DNA of 64,000 nt, taken from assembly GCF_008831285.2 (NCBI RefSeq), contig NC_045148.1:4836001-4900000 (forward strand). Direction: 5' to 3'. Positions 21,840 to 33,600 of this stretch are shown one piece after another (the first letter of the stretch is position 1; each line of letters opens with the position of its first letter). Position numbers and translations under genes: made by a program. The stretch is from Nymphaea colorata (lineage: Eukaryota; Streptophyta; Magnoliopsida; Nymphaeales; Nymphaeaceae). The notes under the pieces were generated by a model. That model was not told the DNA's origin. It was given only the letters and a program-made list of their open reading frames with translations, and did no database searches.

Positions 21840-24760
21840 GATTGGATCATTGATTGAGCTTCTGATAACATGATCAGTCATGCATCGTGGCTCACAAACA
21901 TTGATAACTTTGTTCTAAAGAGCTCCTTTTCAATTGACAATGGTAGTCTACTTAACATTAAAGGTGAAGGCAGAATAAAAGTTTTTGGAAACAAAGCTGG
22001 TCATGTGTTTCTAATGCCTGACATAGCATCTAATCTATTATATGTTAGCAAGATTACTAAGAACGATGACTGTAATGTCATTTTCTCACCAATTGACATT
22101 TAGTTCCAGGATTGGATGACTGGGAGGGCGATTGGTAAAGGCGTTGAAAGAAAAGGTTTATACTATCTCATTGGAAATCAAAGCGCAGTGCTGGTCTCTA
22201 CTCAAAATGATGGGTACACACTTCATGCATGTTTGGGACATCTCTCCAAACATGTCATGAAGATTTTGAATCCAAATGCAAACTTTAATGCTGAATGTTG
22301 TGAAATTTGTCATTTTGCTAAACTATCTAGACTTCATTTTCTAGTTCAGAAACAAATACTCAAAATGTTTTTGAATTAGTACATTATGATATTTGGGGGC
22401 CATCACCCATTGCCTCACATTTACATTACCACTACTTTATATTGTTCATTGATGATATCTCCAAGGCTTCTTGAATATATTTCTTGAAATCTAAAGATGA
22501 GGCATTTTCAAAATTCCAAGAATTCTACAATATGGTAGTTAAGGAATCTGGAATTAAAATCAAAACACTCCAAACAAATAAGGACACTGAGTATATTAAT
22601 AAAAATTTTGAAGTTTTTTTAAAAACTCTGGCCTTGAACATCAGACCACTTGTGTGAAGACTCCACAAGATAATGGAGTTTCATAAAGAAAAAATAGGCA
22701 CTTGCTGGAAAGAGCTAGGCACTTCTATTTCAAGGACATGTTCCCTCAAGATTTTGGTGTGAAGCCATTGCTGCTTCTAACTATTTCATAAATCGCCTTC
22801 CTTTATGAGGACTGCACTAAAAAATCCCTATAGAGTTGTTGAAATGGAAAAAGCATTCCATAGATCATGTGCGTATTTTTGGAAGCACTTTATATGTCTC
22901 GAAGCCACCAAACACCAGAACTAAATTTGAAAAAAGGGCCACTAAATGTGTATTTTTTGGGATATTATCCATAAAAAAAGGGCTACACGTGTAGGGATAA
23001 TAAAGAGAAGAAATTATATATATCAAGAGATGTTCACTTTGATGAAGCTTATATGTACTTTGACAATTATGAAAATGCTTCTAGGGGAGAGATAAAGTAT
23101 ATATGGAAATGCTTCCATGCAAAGTATTGATGACAATCTGAGTCAATCAATGGAAGTTGAGTCTCCGAATACTAGTAGCAGCGATCCACCATTTTTTGAG
23201 AAGGTCAAGTCATGTTCCTCAAGCTTCAAGTAGACTTAGAGATTACATCACAAATCAGGCTGTTCGTTATCCCATTGAAGCACATTTGACATATGATAAT
23301 ATTTAAGATCTCTATAAAGATCTCTAGTTGATTTGCAGGAGGAACCTACCACATTTGAAGAGGCAAACAAGATATCTGTTAAAGAACAACTATGAAAGAA
23401 GAGCTAACAGCTCTAAAAAAGAATAATACATGGAAAATTGTACCACTGCCAAAAGGTAAGAAAACTGTAGGATGTAAATGAGAATATCACCTTCCCAATG
23501 GCAAAGATGAACACTCTAAGGATCCTATTGTCCATTGCTAGCAACTTGAAGTAGGTACTATTTAAATTGGATGTCAAAAATGCATTTCTTCAAGGTGATT
23601 TACCATAGGAAGTTTATATGGATGTCTTCCCTGGGTTAAAAATTAATGATGGTGATGGAACACTTGTCTGTAAGCTTAATTGAGCATGGTATGGAGTAAA
23701 ACAATTACCTTGTGCTTGGTGCACAAAATTAAGTCATGTTCTTATGAATGTTGGCTTTAAGAGATGTGTTTCAGATAACTCTTTATTTGTTTTGCAGCAA
23801 AAAGACATAAGAGTAGTTGTTTTGGTATACATGGATGATATTGTTATTGGAGAAAATTGGTCTTCAAAGATATCAAAGATCAAACAGTATCTACACAAGT
23901 TATTTGACATTAAGGATTTGGGAATATTGATGTATTTTTTAGGAATAAAAGTCGGACACTCAAAGAAAAGAATATTCCTATCTCAAAAAAAATATGCTCT
24001 TGCCTTATTGAAGGAGACATATAAAATGTGAGCAAAGACAATTGATTCCCCCATTGAGTTGAATCACAAACTTAGTACAATAGAACATGAGCATATTGAA
24101 CACATCAAGCAATATCAAGTTAGTGGGAAAGCTGATTTATCTCTCTATCACTTGGTTAGATCTTATATATGTTGTCAGTAAAGTTAGCAAGTACATGCAT
24201 TCTCCTAAAAAGTCATGTCTTAATGATGTTGAGAGAATTTTGGAATACATCAAAGGTACCCTTGGCCAAGGTCTCTTAATGAAGAGACATGGAACATATG
24301 AAATCAAGGGTTACTCGGATGTTGATTGGTCTAGAAGTGCTATTAACATAAAATCTACAACCAGATATTGTGTGCTTGTAGGAGGGAATCTTGTTTAATG
24401 GAAAAGTAAGAAGCAAACGGTGGTTTCTCGATCAAGCACAGAATCAAAGTATAGACAATGGCCATCACCACATGTGAAATTTTATTGTAAGAGCTTTATT
24501 AAAAGAAATGGGTTTTATTGTCACAATTTCCATTACACTTTATTGTGATAATACTGCAGCCATCCACATTGCTGCAAATCTTGTATACGATGAATGAACA
24601 AGGCACATTAAAGTTGATTGCCACTTCATATGTGAAAAAATTCTGAATGAAGAAATAGTCATTCCTCATGTTAAAAGTGAAGACCAATCTGCTAACATTT
24701 TTACAAAATCAGTCACAAGGTTGAGGCTAAATGATATATTTGGCAAGTTGGGGGTGTGTA
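21840..24760 (+). pseudogene. copia A pol remnant (protease, integrase, RT, RNase H)
   Basis: The protease site reads WIID then a stop near 21842-21860, so the DTG/DSG motif is lost. The protease-integrase linker (MPDIASNLLYVSKI) spans about 22013-22055. Integrase motifs (HACLGHLSKH, CEICHFAK) occur at 22222-22320, with the integrase core broken through 22380-22800. RT fragments include LDVKNAFLQGDL near 23565-23600 and LVYMDDIVIG near 23823-23850 (usual YVDD). RNase H has GYSDVDWSRS near 24310 and ends near TKS 24700. Many stops and frameshifts. Confidence 0.82.
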
Positions 24761-24856
24761 ATCTACACGAGCCCCAACTTGAGGGAGAGGGTTAGCGAGA
24801 AACTATGAATCAGTTTTTCATGACTCATGCATATTTTGAAACTTGTCATCTTTACT

Positions 24857-25196
24857 TAAGCTTGGGCATCGACCTGGCCCAATAAGAAATTAGGCTCGGG
24901 TCGGCCCGACACCTAAAGCCCGAGCCCGAGTGTGGCCTGGGTCCAGCCTGATTAAATTAAAAACATATTTTTAATATAAAATAATATATAAATTTAATTA
25001 ATTATAATAAAATATTATAATTATATATAAAAATTAATAAAATATGTATTAAAAAAAAATATCGAGCCGAACTGGGCTCAGTCGAGCCCACCTAGGCCAG
25101 CCCTATAACTTATCGAAATGGCCCGGTTCTTTTTTTTCGGGCCCGAGCCTATGACCTAGTCGAGCCGGGTACCCATCTACCCAACGCCCAGCCTTA
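24857..25196. mobile_element. 340-bp hAT-type MITE inside the copia A 3' LTR
   Basis: The insert is flanked by a perfect 8-bp duplication tctttact (24849-24856 and 25197-25204). It starts taagcttgggc and ends gcccagcctta, imperfect inverted repeats (TAAGCTTGGGC against TAAGGCTGGGC). GC-rich arms with gcccgag and gggtcggcccga motifs surround an AT-rich centre of about 110 bp. Removing it restores continuity with the 5' LTR (acttgtcatctttact continuing into ctttatattcctg). It is non-coding and would have needed a hAT transposase in trans. Confidence 0.85.
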
Positions 25197-25329
25197 TCTT
25201 TACTCTTTATATTCCTGACCTGGTTTGAGGAATTTACAAGAGAAAATGATGCTGTCTTCTTAATAATCTCAAAGTGTAACCCACCCTTTGTATAAAGAAG
25301 GGATGTGCCAAAGAAGAAATATATGTTAA

Positions 25330-27600
25330 ACACGCGGTAGCGTACGTGTGGGCACGCCAGCCCATTAATGGGCCGTTGAAGTTCACTCAAGTCGAACACC
25401 ATGTTTGCCCATGCTAACTTAGTCGAGCCCCACAACAAGTCTCGAGCCCCACAACAAATGTCAGCCAGTCAGGTGGGAAACATTTTTTCCCGCCCAACCA
25501 TTTACCGGCGGTAAAGAGCTTAGGGCAGTTACGAAAATGGCATCCTTTCCCTCTCCGCGCGGTTGCCGTCTCTCCCTCTTTCCATCATTTTCAGACACCG
25601 GCCCACTCTGGCGTTGTCTCTCCCACAGCTATGCCGCCGAGTGGAGTGAATGATTGCCCCCATGCCCCAAATGACTGCTTCTTGATGTTGTGTTGTGGTG
25701 GTGAGACGTGACTTCTTCTTCTTCTTCTTCTTGAATCGTGAGTTCATAATACAGTCTCACAGACAAGTTCACAAGGGCCAAAGGTCGATGGTCAATGCCC
25801 CAATGGACGCTTAGTATGGCTCTCTCCCTCAGTCTCTGTCTTTCTTCTTCTTCTTCGTCTTTTCTTCTTAGTTCTTCTTATGATAATTTTGATTTGGGGG
25901 TTTCTATTTAAACTTTCTGCTTATTGTTTTGGGAGTTTAATTTGCCCCTTTTGATTACAGATTTTGGGGTTTGTGGGCACTTGGCAGTGAAATCAAAGGA
26001 CGACTGATCATCGATGAGGCCACGAGGGCCAAACCAATGGGTGATGGCTGGCCGATGGTCCATGGACATTCACTCGCTCAGTAAGTTTCTCTTCTTCTTC
26101 TTCTTATTTGCATGATAAGTTTGAATAGATATTGTTACTTCGATTTCAATGGAAGGTAATTTACAAAATGGCTTATAATGAGATGAGGTTCTCTTTGCTT
26201 CTATCAGGCTAGTGGCCTACTTTTTGCTTGTCCCAAATTGTAACTAATTTTAATCACTAGTTCTTGCTAACGGAGATTTGAATCTGGCTAACTTCATAGG
26301 TTTGTTGCTTTCTTTTGATATAACTAGGTAGCAGAGCAGGTCCTCTTGCTGATTTGTAGTTTGTTGCTTGCTAAATTTTTTCCGCATGGAAATGTGCAGG
26401 GGAGTTACAGAGGTTGATGAGATGAGATGACATAAATGATCGTTGGTGCTTGATTGTTACTATTTATAGAGGAAGTTTATATTGTATCGATGAACAAAAC
26501 TGATGTTTGTCCTATTGTTCATCTGTAAAAATACAATGGGGTGTTGTAAAAAATGCTCTTAATTAGAGCGTATCAACAGAAATATAGTTCATTTTGAAAT
26601 CTCTAAATTGTCCATTTTTTCTTGCAATTGACTGAAATGTCCCTTACATTAGGTTGGTGTGCAACTATATATGGATGCAGTTGAAGATTTTGCACTGCCC
26701 TATCCCACAGTAATGGACATAGTAAAATCTATGCAAAATTTTTTCACATACTACATACTAATATAGCGTGGATGTTCCACAGAAAAAAATTTCTGGCTCC
26801 ACGTGTTCTTTTCTTGTGTTTCTGTTCCTTTTTTTTCTAAAAGAAGATAATATGAAAAGTGATCCTTGGTAGGCTTGTAAGGAGGTGTTCATGGCCTTAA
26901 GCCTAGAAACAAAAGAAGAAGATCTCCTTTTCATTTGGTTGAGAATAAGGCTGATCTGCGTAGAAGATACTTCAGCTAACTCTGCTTGGACTACCGTCTA
27001 TATTTCCATTTGCAGGAAGCAAAGGGGGAAAATTAGTTCCAAAATATAGTTTCAAGTACGCCAAAATATAATTTTTCAAAATTTTATCTGAGAATAAAAT
27101 GATTTTTTTAAATTTACAATTAAATTTTAAAAAATGTTTTTTTAAAGAGGCGGTGGGGTCAAAAATATTAAAAGTGACTTTCGTAAAAATCTTGTTTCCA
27201 ATAAACCCCTTGATAACTTTCTTACTCAGAATAAGATATAACTAATTATCGAACTGCCAAAATAAATAATAAATTATCATTTTAACATTAAGAAACTTTA
27301 TTTTAGTTTGATAATGAACCTACGCCTGATAAATTTTCTTGCACCGCCACTAATTAGTAATTCCCCTCAGCAGCGTCGAAAAATGCAAAGCAGAGTTAGC
27401 GTTTATGTTGCGCTTCGCACGAGCAGTCACCATGCCGCCCCAGATTTTCCCACTTTACGGGTACCGGAAGAAAAGACAAAGCGTGCATAACGTGGGCTCG
27501 CGGCGAGAGAGAGAGAGAGAGAGAGCATAAATCGAGTAGCAGCATGCGTGGCGCGTTGTGAGTACCTGCAGAGCCCTTGAGCGGAAGAGAGAGCGAGAGC
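25330..27600. other. intergenic, upstream of the MOSC gene
   Basis: No protein family recognised. The stretch 25520-26080 is less AT-rich and contains polypyrimidine-AG and AG-gtaag junctions (ttgattacag at 25953-25962, ctcagtaagt near 26077-26086) that could bound an exon of an unannotated transcript. CTT repeats occur near 25712-25733, 25842-25860 and 26090-26104. Sequence just before 27608 carries GA repeats (27506-27525, 27587-27606), common in plant 5' UTRs and core promoters. Confidence 0.45.
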
Positions 27601-27607
27601 GAGAGGG

Positions 27608-30600
27608 ATGGAGGCACCGACTGCTTGCGCGACTGTGTCGTCTATCTTCGTATACCCAATCAAGTCGTGCCGTGGAATTTCCGTCCCTTCAGCGTCCATC
27701 TCCTCGACAGGTACTGCCTTCTTCTCCCGCAATCACTCGAATCTGTTTTATGAAGAACCCAGTTCCATTAAAAGTTTCCTTACATGTGGAACTATATGCC
27801 GTTTGATGCAGGAAGCGACCACTAGTGTGGTAACATTTTTTTCCTTCTACGTCAAGCTGTAATTTAAGGAAGCCTATTTACCAATCAATTCGTGTCCTCA
27901 ATATCAATCTTGTGCATGTTTTCTCGCTTAAAAGCTCAGCCATTTGTCCAACTTGTTTGGAACTTAAAGATAAACGGAAATGACGACCTTCGAAATTCCT
28001 ACGATAGAAGGGAAATTTTGTTGCTTTGGAACAGTGAAATTGAACAGTTTGAGAAGTGCAGTTGAGATATAAGTGGAGAAGTACTGAAATAGTCATAAAA
28101 GTGTGGACATATATTTCTACTAAAACTGGTCGCACAACTATCAGTATATACTAAGGTTGCCAAGTCATAATACGCAGTAGTTTCATTTGAACAATTTCCA
28201 ATTTTGCAGCCCAAGGTATGGAAAGATGGTGGGCATGCTTCATTTTCATATGATCAAAACATGCTGCCATCTCTCTTATACAGTCGCAATGTATTTCTCT
28301 CTTGACCTTACATGATAATATTTTCCCTAGTCTTGGTCTTATCTGAGAACAAAAACATGACAACGTAGCTGCTGGAGAAATTTAAAAACCCTTTACCCAG
28401 TGTTACACAGGTGGTATGGCTAACACAGTGTACTTCAACCAAATTTCTTCACGCACTGTAGCATAAGTAACTCTCATTTACCCTCATTATTTTCCAACTA
28501 TGTTTTCCACAAGGATCTTGACCAGTGATCTGCAAAAAATGTGAAGAGTAGTGATTTGACTTGTACTAGAATTGGTCCAAATGAAGATGAATCATAACCA
28601 TGTACCCCATAGAGACATGAACTTGGAATGATTCATATTTCTATGCTAAAAGACATTCCGGATGGGCTTCCTACTGCACTTTTAAGTAGTCTCCTCTCCA
28701 GATTAGGGTGACCTTTTTGCCCATTTCTGATTTAATTTTTTCAGGTCAAAGAACGTCGCGGTTATTTACACGCATAATAAGAATGGGCACTTCTCTGTTC
28801 TGCAGGAACTTGTAGATGCAGATTGTAAATATACGAATTCTTCAAACTGCAGTTTCAACTTTTAAAGTATAACATAGTCAAGAGATTGAAGAAACTGTGA
28901 CAGGCCAGAACTTTATGACTCTAATAAGCTAATGTTGGCGATGTGCAGAAATGATCTTATGCAATTGTCATCTAAGCTATGCAGTTCCCGTTATATCGAG
29001 TTTGCAAGAAAATATCAGTGTAGATTTATCCCGTCTACTGCAGGGAAGGATGAAATAAAAAGTACTCTGTTGACTGAATTACAAATAAGATGACACCTAC
29101 AATCCAGGAAAGAAGCTAAATAGGCATGTTCCAGTGTTACTACATCTGTCCTCAAATTTCATAAATGTGGACATTATGTGTACGCAAACTTTCAGCTCAA
29201 CCGAATATGCTTTTGGTCCATATTCCATAATGATACATTTTGTCTTTCTTTAATGAGTATGGTCAATATAGTAATATACTAAGTGTTTCTTTCACCTTTA
29301 TGTCCCTCTCTTCCAATAGGATTTCGATGGGACAGGCAGTGGGTGGTTGTGAATTCCAAAGGACGAGCATATACACAAAGAGTTGAGCCAAAACTTGCAT
29401 TGGTTGAACCAGAGTTTCCAAGGGAAGCATTTGATGAAGCTTGGGAGCCTTCATGTGGATCATATTTAGGTGAGTGCAATGTTTTTCTTAAATTGGGAAC
29501 TATGTCTTCTAGTTATAGAAGTTCAGGATATGATTTCTATCTGCATACCTGTTTTATCATGTGATTAGTTCTTTACAACTTTAGTACCTTATGCCATGTG
29601 TTAGGCATATATACAACCATTTTATATTGCCATTTTAGAATATTTTATGCATATTCAAAGCAAGGGCAAAAAACAAATATGAAATGGAAAGCTCATATAC
29701 TTGTGAATAAGGTCTAATAGTCAACATCCTTGCAGCTGTTAGTGGCTGAAGTTTCTGCTTATCTGCAGGTGCTATTAAGTTTTTAATATAACTTGTCCAC
29801 AGATCTATATTCATAGTCTAAGCTTGTTGAAAAATGCCTATTTGGTTGATTGTTACACAGGTGGTATGGCTGAACTGCAATTAACAGCATGGACATGTCA
29901 AAATTCCATGTTTAAATTAGTGAAACTTGTCTATAGAAAAGAAATTTATGATATAAGTTTCTCTTGCAGTTTTGAGGGCTCCTGGAATGGACACATTGAA
30001 GGTTTCTCTGAGTAAAAGATACAACATACTTGATGGTGTTTCTGTGTGGGAGTGGTCTGGTTCTGCATATGATGAAGGAGATGAAGCAACAAACTGGTTT
30101 TCTGAGTACCTTGGAAAGCCAAGCCGTTTAGTTCGGTTTAACACTGGCAAGTTAATTTCCTTAATAAGTCAAAACATGCTTCCCCTCTTCTGATTCCCCC
30201 ACAATTTTTATCATTACATGCATTTTTAAGTTGTCATGACCATGGGTATCTAAGTGTGGAACTGAATGTTTGGAACTCAAGCTACACAATTCAGTTGAAC
30301 TTTGTTATACAGGCAAAACAAAGTTGGATCTTTGGATACTTGCTAGGACACGAAAAATGATTGCATGCATGCTCAGATATGCACATATATCTGCTGTCAG
30401 AAAATGTCACCGTGATGTCTTAAATAATGACTTCCAGTAAGGATTTTCATTACCGATTCCAACTGCTGAAAGGCAACATGCTTTTGGTTATGGGCAGTCA
30501 TATGTAATTTTGATAAAGTATGTATACCTCTATAATATTTTGTCTTTAACCCTAATCTCTATTTAAGGTGGGATTAGGAGTCTAATGAGGATTAACGATT

Positions 30601-33600
30601 CTTCGTCTCTCTTCCTGTCGGTGGCTATCTACTCGTTCTGTGTCCTTTCTCTCTTCTTTCTTGTTTCTCTACTTCTTCTTCTTCCCTTTAGGTTATGACA
30701 TTTTTTTTATTTCCTCCTGCTTTAATGTAAGTTGCAACACTGACCATACAATATGATTTATATGTTAAATCACATAAAACTCTTAAAATTTTGGTTCTAT
30801 AATTTGTGTGATGTTGATGCAATATAATTTAGAGATGGATTAGATCCGGTACTAGGATCTGTATAGACTTTGGTTAGGCTGATTTGGTTATTGATGTTAT
30901 TTTGGGGTTTGGATCTTTTAGTTTGTGGACTCAAATCCTATATTAGGATCCAATCCAACTCTAACTATACTACATCAGATGTTTAGAATGTGTTGTACGT
31001 ATCGTACGATATGGGGCCGTATAGTACGATACGTATCATATCGTTTACAAAATACGATATGATACACCCATGTATCGTAGATAGGGGTGTATTGTGCCTG
31101 TATCGTACGTTATTGTGCGATACGCCATGTATCGTACGATACAGGCTGATTTCAAAGAAAGGGGGCCTGAACCCCCTTTCTTCGAGTTTCCTTTATAAAA
31201 GTCCGCTCCTTCTTCATTTCTAACCTAGAGATTGTGCCACCTTGGAGGGAAATCATCGATTTTCACTGTGAAATCATCGATTAAACCATGGATTTGTGCA
31301 TGGGTGGCTGATTCCCATTGGGAGGAAAGAGTTTTTTTTTAAATCATGAAGATGAAGATGAAGAAGAAGATGGAGATGAGGACGAGAATGAATATGATGA
31401 AGATTATGAATGAGAGTTGAGAGTGCTTTCATTTTACATGTATTGACATTGAACATTTTCACAACTTCATTATCATCTTGTGATGTAATACATAACATTT
31501 AAAACTTGTTTTTTGATGTGGTATCTCATAGGCTTATGAACCTTATGACTTATGAATCTATCGTTATGAAATTATGAGATACATTATGTAATTGTTGACT
31601 TGTTGTGCTTTCTAGATTGATATTGTTATGAATTTGATGTTTACGAATGATGAACCGTAACTTTATAGCAATAATAAGTCTATCATTCTGTAAAACATGT
31701 TTTTTTATGAACATATTATTCTTGATTTTCACTGATTTTTTATGAATTTTCAAATTTTTTTCCTATTTTTTCTGATTTATTAAAAAGAAAACGATACGGT
31801 TACGATATGTTACGATATTTTACGATACGACGTATCTAAAAGCCATATCGATATGGCTTACGATACATTTTTTTTTTTAACTTTAGATTGTTGAATTTTA
31901 ATTCATGATAAAATAAAATATACAGAGGCAACTTTATTGTTCAAATAAAAAAGGACATGGAATAGTTAAGTGTTAGCCTGCGACTAACAGGGGAATATTA
32001 ACTCACGCCCTCTGCTCCAGTGAAAGCAAGCCTTCACAGTAATCTCCAATATTCATTCATAATTAGGGTTAACTTTCTAAGGACCTTATATATTCTGATT
32101 CACTGGATTGGGGCGGGTTATTATCTCCTATTGTCCACCCGATTCATCTACCTAACGTGACAGACTCAAACGTGGATACTCAGCCCCAAAGGACCAGACC
32201 GTTGCCTCCCTACTGAACTGGACCCATGACCCACAGAGTCCAACACTTAACATGAAGTATAGGTTTACTACTTGACCGAAATTCAGACTGTTAAAATTTT
32301 AAATCATTATAAAGAAATATATGGAATATAACTTTGGTAGTCAAATAACAAGGGCCACACAAGTCGCAATGGTGAAAATATAAAATGTTACAATTCAAAT
32401 GCAAGAAGTTTAGACATTTGGGGCCTATTACAAAACAAGGTGACTAATCAAGGTAGAATATCAGCAAGATGTGTGCCAGTTCGATAAGAACAACTGGCCA
32501 GTAGAGTAATGCCAGAAATGGGTGGTAACTTATAGCCTTATATGTACAGATTTTTCTGTGGGACTCCTCTGATGCTATATGTTCCAGGTAATTTGAACTT
32601 TGAAGGACAAGAGCTCAAAGTTCTTGCTATGGAAATGTGTAGGTTAAAACAGTTTGATGTCATGTCGAAGGATGATACCATGAATAAATTTCTTAAATGT
32701 TATGTACGACATGCCAAGTACCAGTAGCTATATGTGCTTATTTAAGTTCAGCACCTAAAGCTTAAATTTTAACTAGGAAAAAATTGTACTGGCCTTCTAA
32801 GCCTTCAAAAATTATCTAAAGTTCTAGATAAAGTTTTTATCTTACTATTCATCATAAATACTTTGGCATTTGATTTCTGTTTACTTTTGCAGAAAATGAA
32901 ACCAGACCTGTGGATTCCAATTATGCCAGTGGATATGAAACAATGTTTTCTGATGGTTATCCATTCTTACTAATCTCTCAGGTGAGTGTAGATCTTAGTA
33001 GCATTTTATGTTATAAGGTGTATATTTAATTTTGAAATTTTTGATATATTTATTTTGTTGCTTGCAGGGTTCTTTAGATGCACTAAACAAGCTTCTGAAA
33101 GAGCCTGTACCTATAGACCGCTTCAGGCCAAAGTCTCTGTCTCTCTCTGTCTCTGTGTGTGTGTGGGTGAAATTGGTATTCTTTTCAAACCAGAAAAGGG
33201 ATAATTATGTAAACTAAAAATCTATACTGCAAGTTAATGACTTGGCATAAATTATGATGTCATAATTTTGCGGTTGTGTGGAATTTCTTGTTTAGTTTTT
33301 GTAACCATGTTCATTCTTATGTGCAATTTTTTTGTTCTTCCAAGAACACAGAAAATTATCTGCGGTTGAATAAAATGGGTTGCTAAAGTTGTCCTTCCAC
33401 TTTTACTGTATCATCACTTTTGGTGAATGTGGTGGTGACTTGTTGATGCCTTTGTTATTTTGAGGCATTATTAACTTTAAAATGATCAGTTGTCATATTC
33501 TCCAGAAAAGAAGAGGATGCCCTGGAGTACTTGTATCATAGTCACCAATGCAGGGGAATCTATTGCTGCAGTCAGTTAAAGAAATAATAAACCATTTTTA

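Larger units (their letters stand above)
20391..25327 (+). mobile_element. degenerate Ty1-copia retrotransposon (copia A), 3' LTR truncated
   Basis: 5' LTR 20391-20717 (tgttagcaagaaattatgaa... to tctaaga) and 3' LTR from about 24790 share clear sequence (gttagc(a/g)agaaa(t/c)tatgaatcagt and gtataaa(t/g)aagggatgtg). A primer-binding site tggtatcaaagc follows the 5' LTR at 20718, complementary to initiator Met tRNA. A purine-rich tract (ttgagggagaggg) precedes the 3' LTR. Between them lie gag and pol remnants in the order protease, integrase, RT, RNase H, which defines copia. The 3' LTR loses similarity near 25327, about 190 bp short of the expected end, and is split by a MITE at 24857-25196. 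No matching target-site duplication remains. Confidence 0.88.

Noticed and set aside
27427-27806. Minus and plus ORFs over MOSC exon 1
   Set aside because: They are antisense or alternative-frame shadows of exon 1 and of the GA repeat in its 5' UTR.
28403-29872. Shared 20-mer gttacacaggtggtatggct at 28403 and 29853
   Set aside because: A single short repeat within two MOSC introns without further similarity; not enough to call an element.
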